The notes under the pieces are model-generated. The model did no database searches, was not told the origin of the DNA, and saw nothing but the letters and a program-made list of their open reading frames with translations. Positions 22,141 to 33,113 of a DNA stretch of 64,000 nucleotides are shown here, in pieces (the stretch's first letter is position 1; each line of letters opens with the position of its first letter). The DNA lies in NCBI GenBank assembly GCA_028386065.3, contig JAKUCV010006778.1, positions 1 through 64,000 on the forward strand. Direction: 5' to 3'. A program made the position numbers and the translations under genes. The stretch is from Turnera subulata. Lineage: Eukaryota > Streptophyta > Magnoliopsida > Malpighiales > Passifloraceae.

Positions 22141-24945
22141 CCTAAACACTTACCATTGTGAGAACCAACAAAGGAAAAAATCTCAAGGAGACACCCTCGA
22201 AACAGAAACCACCGAAACCACCAGCACCTCCCAAAGGGAGAACCAAGGTTGCTGCTGCAAAACCGGTGTTCAAGAAGACCTCGACACCAGAGAAGAAAAT
22301 GGGCAAGGAGAAAGAAGAGAAAACAAGCCCTGACCTTACATCACCTGAAAGAGAGGCGGCTGTCCAAATCGAAAAACTCAAACTTGGGACTCAGACCCAA
22401 GAAGCCATGGTGCCTCCCGGAGAAGAATCCGATTCCAAGGTGCATGCATTCAACCTTGAAGAAGCACCACCAGGGAACATCTTTTAAACGGGTATTTTAA
22501 CCTCTGAACCTTTTAGTGTTCGAGTTTCAAGCTCTGGAGAGGTATATGTTGCCGATATGACTCTAATCGATTGAAACTCAATCTGATGCTAGGAATGTTG
22601 TAGTTGATAGTACTAGCATGAGTGTTGAGAAATCTAGTGATATGATTAAGTCTGTTTATAAAGCTGATTATGTTGGTGAGGGTTCTGGTTTGGGAAAGGC
22701 CAAATCTGATTATGTTATAGAGAAGATGGCTAAATGGAGTGAAAAGGTTAAGCCTTTGGGTGTTGATGAGGGTTCTGGCTCATCAAAAGCAAAAACCAAT
22801 TTGCTTGCTGCATTTGTGAGGTCACTTATACCTCCTCCGGGAAAAGATGCAGAAGAATTCTGTGAGGAGAAGATGAAGGAACTGGGTGGTGTCCTGGTTC
22901 ACATGAGGAATACCGATGAAGAAGATTTGGCTGCAGAGTGAGCCAAATCCAGTGCTCCTACAGAGGAACAGCACCTGGCTGAAGAAGAAGCCAAATCCGG
23001 AGAACAGAAGAAGATAGATGAAACGGAGAAGAGCAAGACTGCTGAGATTGTTGATGAAATCCCAACAGGAATTCCCATTTCAGAAGAAGACAAGGATGCA
23101 ACAGATGATCTCGTACTGTTGCTGAAATTGCAAAAGAGGTGGCCAAACAGGTTGATGAAGAGGAGAAGGAAGATTTGGCCCAGACTGTTGAGAAGGCCAA
23201 TTCTGTTGAGGAAAAGCCAAAAGAAGACGAGAGCTTGCTGCCAGAAGGAGATTTGGCTCAGCCCGAGACCAAGTCTGCCACTGAGAAGGTTAACCCAAGC
23301 ATTGAACCAGAGGCAGAGAGTTCCAAGACAAAGTCTTATGCGCCTAAGCCGAAGATGCCAAGACATTTGGCTCATACGCCAACCACCCAAGTCTCTCGAG
23401 CAAGACATGTCAGGCCAAGCACTCGTGTGAAGACAGTGTTTGAAAGAGGAGGAAAGAAGCTTGAAGAAAAGGTTGTGGAGGTGGATTCTTATAATGATGA
23501 GATCCACAGTGAGAACTCACCTATCCATGATGATTTCAAGAAGAGAAAGAGAGATGATGAAGAGCAAGAGAGCTCAAGAGCCAAGCAGAGTGATGACGAG
23601 CCAAATGATAGTGACAATGAGTAGAATTCAGAAGAGAAAAGTGGGAAGGAATCAGAGAAAGAAGAAAAAGAAGATAGCAGTGATAGAGATGAAGATAAGG
23701 ATGAAGATGATGCAGAGTCTGCCAAGGCTGATGAAGAAGATGAGGAAGAGGATGAGGAGTCTGAAAAAGAAGAAGAAACTACTCCTACACCAGCAAAGAG
23801 AAAGCTCAAGAATCTGTCCAAATTTGGATTCAAGAAGAGGCCTAAGAAGAAATATTTCACTCATACTCCAACATATATAATGGGGCTTGATGATTTTAAG
23901 GCCATTGGAGTAACAAAATTGCTGAAGGATGCTACTCTTGAAACCTTAGCCACTTAAAAGGTACAAGGTTATGAAGTTCTTATGAAGGACTTCAATGAAA
24001 ACATGACTGTTGAGTATGGAAATAAGGGGCTGGTTGAGTGCATCAAGACAACCATCAAAGGCAAGAGAATCAAGGTGACAACAGAGTTGATCTGTGAAGT
24101 GCTGAAAATCAAGCCAAGGGAGATCAGATTCTATGATTCCGCATCCGGGACTCTAATTAACATTCCTAAAACTTCATGTCACTCCAAGCAGAACCAAAAT
24201 CTCTTCAATAGCCTTGAGTCTGGACATTACAACAGCTTGAAACCAAGACACAAAGTTCTGATGTATACATTGACTCGGGTTATCATGCCTAGGAAAAATT
24301 CTCGGATAGTGATCAAGAAACTTGATCAATGGTGAAACACCGGTATCCCAAAATAACGATTAAAGAATAATGCCAACAGAATTGTAATATTTTCAAGGAA
24401 ATAAATAATTTTCTCAACTAAAAATCCGAAAATTTCTGGAGGACAAAATTGGAAATAAAGTTTCAAAAATTTCGAAAATTACATTGAAATTAATAACCGA
24501 AAATTCGGGGCGTTACAAATGGATTCTGGCGTGCCTCATCAAGAAATCTTCTATATGTTTCGGCACTCTCATCCTTCATCACATGGCCCTTTACAAAGAG
24601 TATTCTCATGGTTCTCTGATCACGCTTTTGGCCAAGAAACTAAAGATTACTCCCACTCTTGCTGATAAGCCAATCGTCCTCAAGAAGATCAATTCTGATA
24701 CTTTGGCTAAAATGTCTATCAAGCCAAATCCTGATGGTGATTTTTCTATGAGCAAATCTGCTGGAAAGGGTTTGAAGATTGGTGATGTGTCAGAGCAAAA
24801 GACTACTCTCAAGGTAGAGATCAGTGAGCTAAAAGATAAAGTCAGCTCTATCCGCAGCCAAATGAAGAAGTCTCAGAAGAAGATTTTTGAAAAGCTTAAC
24901 CAAATCTCTGCAGCCCTCTCTAAAGATGATTCTGATGATGAATGA
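22141..24945 (+). pseudogene. Acidic ORF in the envelope position
   Basis: The region starts near 22155, where ATTGTG probably replaces an original ATG; the frame from 22158 is Lys/Pro-rich (TPSKQKPPKPPAPP). Breaks include stops at 22485-22487, 22939-22941 and 23622-23624, a shift near 23110, a stop near 23957 and a 185-bp solo LTR at 24333-24517. The middle is strongly acidic (Asp/Glu/Ser/Lys runs, 23460-23800). After 23880 comes a more globular domain beginning MGLDDFKAIGV, resembling the plant-transposon protein domain found in Sirevirus and Athila extra ORFs. The end (24750-24945) is a coiled coil. I see no signal peptide or convincing membrane segment, so an envelope role is only positional. 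Confidence 0.7.
24333..24517 (+). mobile_element. 185-bp solo LTR in the envelope-position ORF
   Basis: The insert starts TGAAACACC, ends GGGGCGTTACA and is flanked by perfect 5-bp duplications AATGG (24328-24332 and 24518-24522). Reading on either side is in the same coding context, as expected for a simple insertion. The GGCGTTACA end is common in plant gypsy and small TRIM-type LTRs. No second LTR or internal region is present. Confidence 0.85.
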
Positions 24946-25132
24946 TGCTCCAACAGTTCTGATGCTTTAGGTCATGCATTGCATTCTCCGTAAGTACTCT
25001 TTTTATCTATTTCTGCATAAGTACTGTTTTATTACTACTGCTCATATTTGGTTTATAAATCGAATATTTGGTTTTACTTTTGGTTTTTTATGATGCTATC
25101 TCCTTTGGCTCTTATTGGTTTTTGCTGATGTC

Positions 25133-25684
25133 AAAAGGGGGAGATAAATGTTGTTGTTTGATATTTGTTCTATTGTTGCTGCGATATATTCTGTGTGTGG
25201 AAATTTCTTATGCAGGGAACAACATTTGGCTCAGTGGATCAACCAAATGTCAATGAGCTTATAATGTTAAATTTTTGGCTGATATGAAAAGCCAAATGAC
25301 TATTGCAGGAAATACTCATGTGCTTATAATGTTGTTAATCGATGATATATTTGGCTGATGGTTAAGCCAAATGTTATGTTGAGAATTTCTTTATAGGGAT
25401 ACTTGTATGAATTTTGTGTATGAAATCATACAAGAGAAACTTGTATACTGTGCTCTTATGCAGGGGGAGCTATTGGCTAAAAGCCTTTAGCTTTTTTACT
25501 ATACGATGCATATACGCAGGGGGAGCATTTGGCCGAAAAATCGAGCCAAATGAATGCGTTAAAATTTTCTGAAATTATGCTTTAAAACAGGGGGAGTTTT
25601 TGCTTATCCGGTTAAATTATTTCTAACCACTGTTTTAAATGACGAAAAAGGCAACATGTTTGTCATCATCATAAAGGGGGAGAT
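25133..25684 (+). promoter_or_regulatory. Multiple polypurine tracts before the 3' LTR
   Basis: Near-identical tracts occur at 25133-25144 (AAAAGGGGGAGA), 25461-25470, 25517-25526 and 25588-25596 (CAGGGGGAG), and at 25673-25684 (AAAGGGGGAGAT), the last directly abutting the 3' LTR and so the working primer. Multiple PPTs are described for Sireviruses. The gaps contain ATTTGGCT...AGCCAAAT inverted repeats and no coding sequence. Confidence 0.85.
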
Positions 25685-26755
25685 TGTTAGCCTAAACATG
25701 TGTTAAGCACTTAATTAAGTAATTAATTAAGACTAATCTTGTTTAGTATATTTCTGATGATTATTCAATGGCTACATTATTATTTGGATGATTAACAAAC
25801 AGTATAGAAAGCCCTTGTGTGTTTTAAGCATTTGCAGAAAATTTGGTTTCTGGCAGAAACCAAATAGCTTGAAGATTTGGCTTCAGCGTGGCTTTCCCGT
25901 CGAACCAAAACGTCACTGTCTGGGTAGTTGAAGAAGTGGTCCCGAAATGTAGTTGACTTTTGTGCAATTAAAGCAACGAATTTACTTGGCCTCCAAGAGT
26001 CAACTAACGGTCAAAAAAGTGGTCCTCACACCCTCTTTCATGCCATCAATGAGCTGGTAGTCCTCATTTCCATTTTTGGAGAAAATTTTTGAAGATTGAA
26101 GAACAATTTCTGCCCAAGTAATTACCAGTTATAGTTCAGCCAACAAGCAAATGTTGACAGTTCATAATTAAAGTAAGAAGTCAACTTGTGCGCCACCTGG
26201 AAGCAATCTAGCCGTTGGAAGACACTCCTCCCCATGCTTAGAATCTATAAATAGAGGATTGAAGCCTCACAGCAAATCAACCTAGCCATTCAAGAGATTC
26301 TAAGTTGATAAAAGAGCTTACCTTGAGAGATATTATTTGTGCTTAATTTGTCTAACTTCTTGAGTGAGTCACTCTTGATGCTTTGCCTTGGGAAAGGTTG
26401 TAATCAGCAGGATTAGGGGATAATCTTGTTGGGTAGACAAAGCTAGGTTCAGCTTTGGGTTAGGTTTAGCAAGTTCAGCCCGCAAAAACTTGTGTACCAT
26501 AGGTTATTTGGCTCGCCTGTAAAATCCAAATTAGTGGATAGTTTAGAAATCCTAAAGGGGGGGACCTTTAGGTAGTGGATGTACTCCTCAGTGGGGAACC
26601 ACTATAAATTACTTGTGTCCTTTGCTTTCCTGTCTTTATATTTTGCATTTCATTTAAGTTTCACATTTGGCTTCTGTGTCGAGCCAAATCACAGAAAACC
26701 GAAAAAAAAGAAAAGCTAATTCAACCCCCCCTTCTTGGCCTTTTCTGGGCCAACA
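25685..26755 (+). repeat. 3' LTR of Sirevirus-type element
   Basis: TATAAATA lies at 26246-26253. It is colinear with the 5' LTR except for small changes and ~48 extra bases around 26337-26384, which fully account for the 1,071 vs 1,023 bp difference. A perfect 11-bp-arm inverted repeat is at 25841-25865. Confidence 0.9.
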
Positions 26756-27124
26756 GTCTCTACGAGCTGTATGAATTATCCAGAACAATTAGAGCAATTA
26801 CCAATGTGGAATAAGTAATTAAAATTTTTTTCGAAACAAAATTTTAAAATAGAATTCTGCCACTGATCATGAATTGTTCCTAAACTTAACACAGAATAGT
26901 TTGTTGCATGGCTATGTTATCAAGCCGTGCACAAAAAAATTGAATTAATTAATACTCATTTTGGTGAAAGTTTTTCACAATATTTTAAAAACATACATGA
27001 AATCAACAAATTCGAGAGAGTACTTTTAGAATATAAAATAACTGAAAGTACGTAAAATGCTATAGAATACATATAATTTTTTAATAAATTTAATTCAAAA
27101 TCAATCAAGATAAATGCCTAAAAT
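26756..27124. other. AT-rich spacer, nothing recognised
   Basis: These 370 bases separate the Sirevirus 3' LTR from copy B. They do not continue the gypsy LTR found on the left flank of the Sirevirus, and no ORF or repeat partner is visible. Confidence 0.5.
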
Positions 27125-28070
27125 TGTATCAAATTGACACTTGTCAATATCCTATCTAACTGATAAACCATAACTAAATAATATAAAACCTCTATAATAA
27201 TTCACCCTAGTAAAAAAAGCAAATAACATTTTATATTTATCAGTTACAAAAGATGTGTCAAATATAACAATATCACCAATACTTTTAAATGCTGGTCAAC
27301 TTCTTGCACATGCCCAAATAATATTTCTAAGTCAAATATCGTCAAGTAAATCAACCAAATCGTAAAATTCTTTACTTCTGCTATTCATCGTTTCAAAGTA
27401 ACTAAATACTGCATTGGCATCAGTTCCAGGTCGTGGTCTCCATTATTTCCTCAATATAATTTCTACGTTCCTTCACCCAAATAAAAAACTCTTTCAGCCT
27501 CCAGTTTAAATGAGTTGCAATTTTTATTCTGCTAAATCCTATATTGTTCATCAAATTCAAGATTTGACATGTATACCCAGATTTCCATTACTTTCATGCA
27601 ATCTCATTATTCTTAGAGTTATAAAAATGTGGGTATGATGAAGTTTAATCGAGGTAATCCAACACCTTCTATTCTAACTAAAAAAAAGTATTACTTTTTG
27701 TATTACACTCTTTCATCTGCTAATGATTGTAGCCTAAGAATATTGCTTATTTTACTTTTAATTTTTTGTTAAGTAGTACAATAAAATATCATACTTTTTC
27801 GTGAAGAACTGATTAAGAACTCATAATTGATACAAAAAAACTAATTTGTTTACAGTAACTACCATAGTACCTAAAGAGTTCACTAGTAGAGTTGAATAAC
27901 ATACCAAATTTATTTGAAGTTGGATTCTCTTCTTCAATTTTATCTTTGCTAAAGCATTGTTTAATTTTTCATTAGCATGCAAATTGTAATCATTAACTAT
28001 AAATTCCTTGTGCATCCCAGTTATTTTTGTTATTAACTTTTTTTTAGTTATATCTTTCATACCAGCAAAT
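27125..28070 (-). pseudogene. FAR1/FHY3-like (MULE-derived) transposase remnant, copy B
   Basis: On the minus strand, 28060-27870 encodes ITGMHKEFIVNDYNLHANEK, like the FAR1 DNA-binding domain end (x-W-x-V-x-x-F-x-x-x-H-N-H-E-L). Further along, NIGFSRIKIATHLNW, then RRNYIEEI, NANAVFSYFETMNSRSKEFY, LRNIIWACARS and GDIVIFDTSFVTDKYKM follow in the family order, the last carrying the first catalytic Asp of the MULE domain. Stops and frameshifts occur throughout. The similarity runs to the left edge of the duplicated unit, so the rest of the transposase domain is lost. It could be a MULE gene or a FRS-family pseudogene. Confidence 0.65.
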
Positions 28071-28268
28071 TGATTAGTATGTAAATGGAGATGAATTTAA
28101 ATTAACCTAAAATTTGTTAATTTATTTTTTCCAGAATTAAAACTGGATGTCAAAACATGGATAAATATAAATTGAATGACATACTACTGCAAAAAGAATA
28201 GAATTTAACACAAAATAAATTTTCTTGATAAATATTTGAAACCATGCACTAATTCATGCAATGTCAAA

Positions 28269-29362
28269 TAAAGGTGAGCAAAAAATCAGGATGGCAAATA
28301 CCATGTCTATTACTTGATTGATATGACTTTTTCAACGACCTCTGATTTCGACTGATGTCATGCCAATTTTTCCAATACACCGATCGGTATGATACCAGTC
28401 AATACGGACCAATAGCACAACTTCTTACCCATTTTTTCTTATTCTCGGGGATGACGAAGTGAAGAAGATAATTTCTTATTTGTACAATTCAATTTTATTA
28501 ATTAAATGTTGCCAATCCAACCTCTTTAACCATACCCATTTCAAAATTCAACACTTCAAATAAAAATTACTAAAATCATCACTACCATAGACGAAAAGAA
28601 CCCCAAAATTAGTCAGCATTAACATAAAATTGTTTCTATCAATAAAAACTACAACGGAACCACAACACATGGATCCATCATCAACAATCCATCAAAGAAT
28701 TAAAGCAACCCCAACTTCATCATCATTCACTATAGGATCCAAACAACAAAGCACAACAATTCCAAGGAAACACAGGAAAACAAAGAATAGAGGAAAGTAG
28801 GAGAGAAGAGACAGTAAAGAAAAATGGGAGAGAAAGGCGTACCACTCACGCTTGAATTCTTCGGCGCCGTTTCCCGGCCAGTGCTGCGTGTAGTTAGTTA
28901 AGAAAAGGAGAAGGTAGTGGTTTTGGCCAATGGAGGTACAGATTACTGAGTGATGTGTGGGTATTGTCGCAGCGAGCTCTGACAGCATCGATGACAAGCG
29001 CGAGCGCTACAAATGCCGTGTGTATAGCTGGGGGTGCATGGGTAGACGATTGCAAACCCAACTGCGGTTGGGTTGTTGGGGGATGGTTTATTTGGGAGAG
29101 AGAGAGATAGTGGGTGAGTGTCTTCCATGTATTGTGAAAACTTCAGAGAGAGAGAGAGAGAGAGAAGGAGAGAGAGTTAGTGATTGGGATTAGTGTTGGT
29201 GAATTTTTATGCTTGGGATGAATTGAGTATTTATTTACACACAAACACTACAGTACGTGATTTTTATATGGCACTAAAATCTCTCATATTTCGAACTGAT
29301 ACTAGCGATATTTTATTGATAGCGATTCAGTTGGTTTGGTATAGTTACTATGATCACCCCTA
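28269..29362. mobile_element. Non-autonomous hAT-like element, copy B
   Basis: Left end TAAAGGTGAGC and right end ...GATCACCCCTA are imperfect inverted repeats. Flanking 8-mers ATGTCAAA (28261-28268) and ATTTCAAA (29363-29370) match at seven of eight positions. Paralogue of 1224-2314. A (GA)n microsatellite sits near its right side (29146-29166). No transposase is encoded. Confidence 0.75.
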
Positions 29363-29447
29363 ATTTCAAATTGACTGTGATTTCTTCTATTAAAATTAAA
29401 TTTGCTTTAATTTGAACAAAATTTTGAGCAAGGAGAGCAATCAAAGG

Positions 29448-30925
29448 CACTATTATCTCTCAATATTATAAATTGACAACTTTTTCTTTTTATCACGTAT
29501 TGTAATGACACTCTAATTCTTACAGTAGAGTAGGTTGATTATTTCTAGTTATATATCCGTAAAGAAGAACAAATCATCCTGAAACTATTATTTAATATTT
29601 TGACCGTCGTACAAAAAATGGCCAAACCTAGTAGTTTAAAAAGGAAAACTCTTTTAATTTGAGATTGAAACATAAACCCAAACTTGATAAAGATATCAAA
29701 ATGACAGTGAGTATCACATCATCAACACTACTATTAAAACACTTATAATGTTGTTGTAATAGCCCAACCTAAGAATTTTTTCTTGACAAGAAGTAAGTAC
29801 AGCACAACAACTATAGATTAATGGGTAAGCACACCAGTTGCACTACTTTTTCCATGCATCAAAATAAAGCCAGCGTTAAAGATGAGAGAAACGGCAAAGA
29901 AAAAATAATGTTGAGTTAGGGTTTAGTGCAAAGTGTTGGATGAAGATGATGCACAGTGTGCCAAGTGACACAGGTTAATAAGAGATTTTTGTTAAGAATT
30001 TTTCAGTATTCACTTTGTCTATCTGTGAGAGGGAATGTGGCAGTTCGTATTTAAGTTTTTGTGTGAAAATAAGTGGGTGAAGCTCTTTTCAGTATTTCTA
30101 TAATAATGCATTTTAGATTTATTTGTTTTATTCACAATGTTGTACTCGTTACTTACTAGGAGTATTGAAATTTCGTGAAATGGGAACGTATGATTATTAC
30201 ATTGTGTACAATCAATGTGTGGTAGAATGGAGTTTACTTCAAATTTGGCTTCAATAAAATTACCAATTATCAGGTATCCCAATGCAGTATAAAAATTCAA
30301 TTGTGGCTCAAGCAGCATACGCACTAATCGAGTATACATGAGTTTGTCAAGACTATGACCAAAATGCAAATTGTGCAAATGAATTTCAGCGTATGAAAAC
30401 GTTACTTCAATGTCTAAGCAAGGAAGGTAAAATATATTATAACTCGGGGTGGTTTTTTTAATTGGAATCATTTTAGGTATGATTGTAATGAGGCTTGTAT
30501 TTAAATTACTACTTAAAATTTAGTTGATTACCTATGAATTAGTTAAGAAACATAATGAATCCATATAATGGTCTATGACAAACTAATTGTCATTACGGTG
30601 TTTTCTACAATCAAAATTTCCAATAATTAATATGATATTATTTAAATGAATATTAGTTATATGTCCCATGAAATTTTTTAAGTTATTTTTTCTTTCAAAT
30701 AAATAATGTGGCCTACGTATTATTCAATTAATATTTTTTCCACTAGTTAGATAAAAACTAGCCAGCTAAAAGATTTCCTAAAATATTTATCGCGTGGAAT
30801 GCTTGAGTTACAAAATTTTGAGTTTGAAATTAATTCACACTGTTTACTAATAAAATTATTATTGATGATAATCAAAATGCTTGTCTATTTTTTTCACTAA
30901 ACATTTTTTAAAATACTCCAACATA
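29448..30925. other. 1.48-kb segment present only in copy B
   Basis: Copy A runs from AGCAATCAAA directly to the sequence matching 30926, so this is an insertion in copy B or a deletion in copy A. I found no convincing terminal repeats or flanking duplication. An open frame of 150 codons (30019-30471, minus) has no recognisable family features and is likely chance in AT-rich DNA. Confidence 0.5.
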
Positions 30926-31938
30926 AAACTTAAGTCGAATCCACATATCGCCAAATGCAATATGCACTGCACTAGTACTGAAAGCACCACAATTTATGGA
31001 CAACAAAACATGACCGGATATAAGTTTAGTTCAATCCAGACTACTCCACATAGATTAAGAGAAAACAAGAAGATAACATTATAGATTCTTCACATATGTT
31101 ATTAATATGAAACTATTAGTGCAACGTAATTAGTTATAAGAACTTGTAGGTTTATACTACTGATTAAGTTAGGGATTATATATTTTTTAAATGAACAACG
31201 TTGCTGCTAATTTTACTTCATATTTCAAAGCAATTTCTCTTGTTAGTTTCAAAACCTAAATTGCACTATGCATTTTTTGTATAGAGGTATGCGAGTAAAA
31301 TCGTTTGTCTTATGTTTAATTATGTACACTAGTTGCATATTTTTCTAGTATATGTGATTTATTTTATATTTCTACCATTAAATTTGTAACTGTTATCGGG
31401 ATATGAGACAGTGATATCGGGATATGAAGAAATTGCATTGAACTCATTCCTACCACCTTCAATGAGACACATCATTTATAATACACTTTATACATTATAT
31501 ATATGTATAACAAAAGTACTTCTAAGGATTTGACATGTAGGATTCTAGAGAAATACAACAATAATATGTGGAAGTTTTTAAGAATATTTACGAACAATAA
31601 AAATTTTACTTGTGGATCTATATTGAGAGGTAAATTTATCTGAAATAAAAACAAATATTAGGTTATATTTCTCCATTTCTTTGGTAAAATTTAAAATTTT
31701 AAGACATAAGATTTTCATTGATTTTCATTCATATTATCTTTCATTTTGGTAAAATTTAAATTAATTCAACAATGAACTTTAATTTTTACAGGCCCCATTT
31801 TAAAGTTTCTTACTCATCCAACTCCCTTTAAGATATATTGTCTCTCTTAGTGTATTATAGTTTTTCTTCATCATTATCTAGTCTCCTTAAGTCTCTTTGT
31901 TTTGTATCAATTTGTACTTCGTGCACAATAGAATATTA

Positions 31939-32010
31939 CTCCCTTCGTTCTTTTTTATATGATGTTTTAGAGGTTTTATTTTGTTTCAAAATATAAGTCG
32001 ATTTGAGAGT
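31939..32010 (+). repeat. Mariner/Stowaway-type terminal repeat, copy B
   Basis: CTCCCTTCGTTC starts right after a TA. It lies 1.2 kb left of the mariner transposase remnant on the minus strand, in the position expected for the 3' terminus of that element. Confidence 0.55.
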
Positions 32011-33113
32011 TTTTAGGAATATTTAAATACATTTTTCCACATTTAACACATATCTAATTAATCAAAGAATATGTAATAATTATTATTTCAATTTCCAAGA
32101 TTTTATGGGTATATGTAAGGTTTTCTAGTATCCGCAAACATAATTATTGGTTATTTTATAAAATTATACTTAAATATTCAAGTGCACTGTAATTTTTTTA
32201 TTCGTTACTAGTGCCTTTGTAATTCGAAAGCCTAAACCTAGGGAAAGTATCTATCTAGAATTGTGAGAAGAGAAGGATTAATTTTCAAGATATCTATGTA
32301 AAAGAATTACTGGAGGTGAAAGCTAAAATCCTATTTGAAAAGGTACAAGAAGGAAAAGAAGAAGAAAAATCAGTTATATGCAGTTTATTTGAATGAAATT
32401 CCTCCTAACTTTGATATGAATAAATTTCCTCCACAAAAATGTGAAGAATTCCATTCTAAAGTGGCGGAAACAGTACGAATGATGCTTCAAAATTATCTCC
32501 CTAATTTTTATTAAGATATAATCATTTCAGATTACGTTTTGGCTCCAATTTTTTTCCCTAATTTTTATTAAAATTGAATCTCTTAGGATTACATTTTGAG
32601 AGATTATATTGATGTAAATTTGGAGAGATAAATTGAATTAAAAATTGGTGGTCTAATTCTGTAATGATGTCAATAAAAATAACAATTGATCTCCTTGTTC
32701 ACTTATTTCTGTTTACCTTTTTAGAAATAGGTACAGTTAGAAACTCTTTTAACTAAAGGGTTTTAAACATTTAAATAGTTAAAAATTTGAATTAAAATGT
32801 AATGTAAAAAAAAATTTACTCCTAATATAAAATTACTTTAGAAAGTATAATAGGTCAAATACTAAAAATTCTTTTCTCATAATCGATCTAATAATATAAC
32901 TGAAAAACAAATAGAGCGACTAGATCCCAGCCACCATAGGAAAAAATTTCAAATAACATTTAATTTTACTTATCTAAAACCTGCTGTACCAATACATTAT
33001 CACATTTTAATTGAATTCGAAGCTGCGGAGCCCTTTCTAATCGTGCTTTGTTGATATATGAAAATTTACACTTATTTGAACCTTCTCCTCGCATAGTTTT
33101 GTTTCGTACATAA

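Larger units (their letters stand above)
15777..26755 (+). mobile_element. Sirevirus-type Ty1/copia retrotransposon
   Basis: The 10,979-bp element has LTRs of 1,023 and 1,071 bp (15777-16799, 25685-26755; TGTTAGCC...GGGCCAACA), a primer site beginning TTGGTAGCGGAGC at 16801, gag, PR, INT, RT and RNase H in copia order, then a ~2.8-kb extra ORF region in the envelope position and repeated polypurine tracts before the 3' LTR. Large size, long LTRs, the extra ORF and multiple PPTs are marks of the Sirevirus (SIRE/Maximus) lineage. Many stops and shifts make it non-functional. Flanks GCTAA and GTCTC do not match, so no target duplication survives. Confidence 0.9.

Noticed and set aside
23489..23860. 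Ser-rich minus-strand ORF
   Set aside because: It is the antisense shadow of the acidic Asp/Glu/Lys-rich Sirevirus ORF.
30019..30471. 150-codon minus-strand ORF in the copy-B-only segment
   Set aside because: AT-rich DNA with no family features, no paralogous support and no context.
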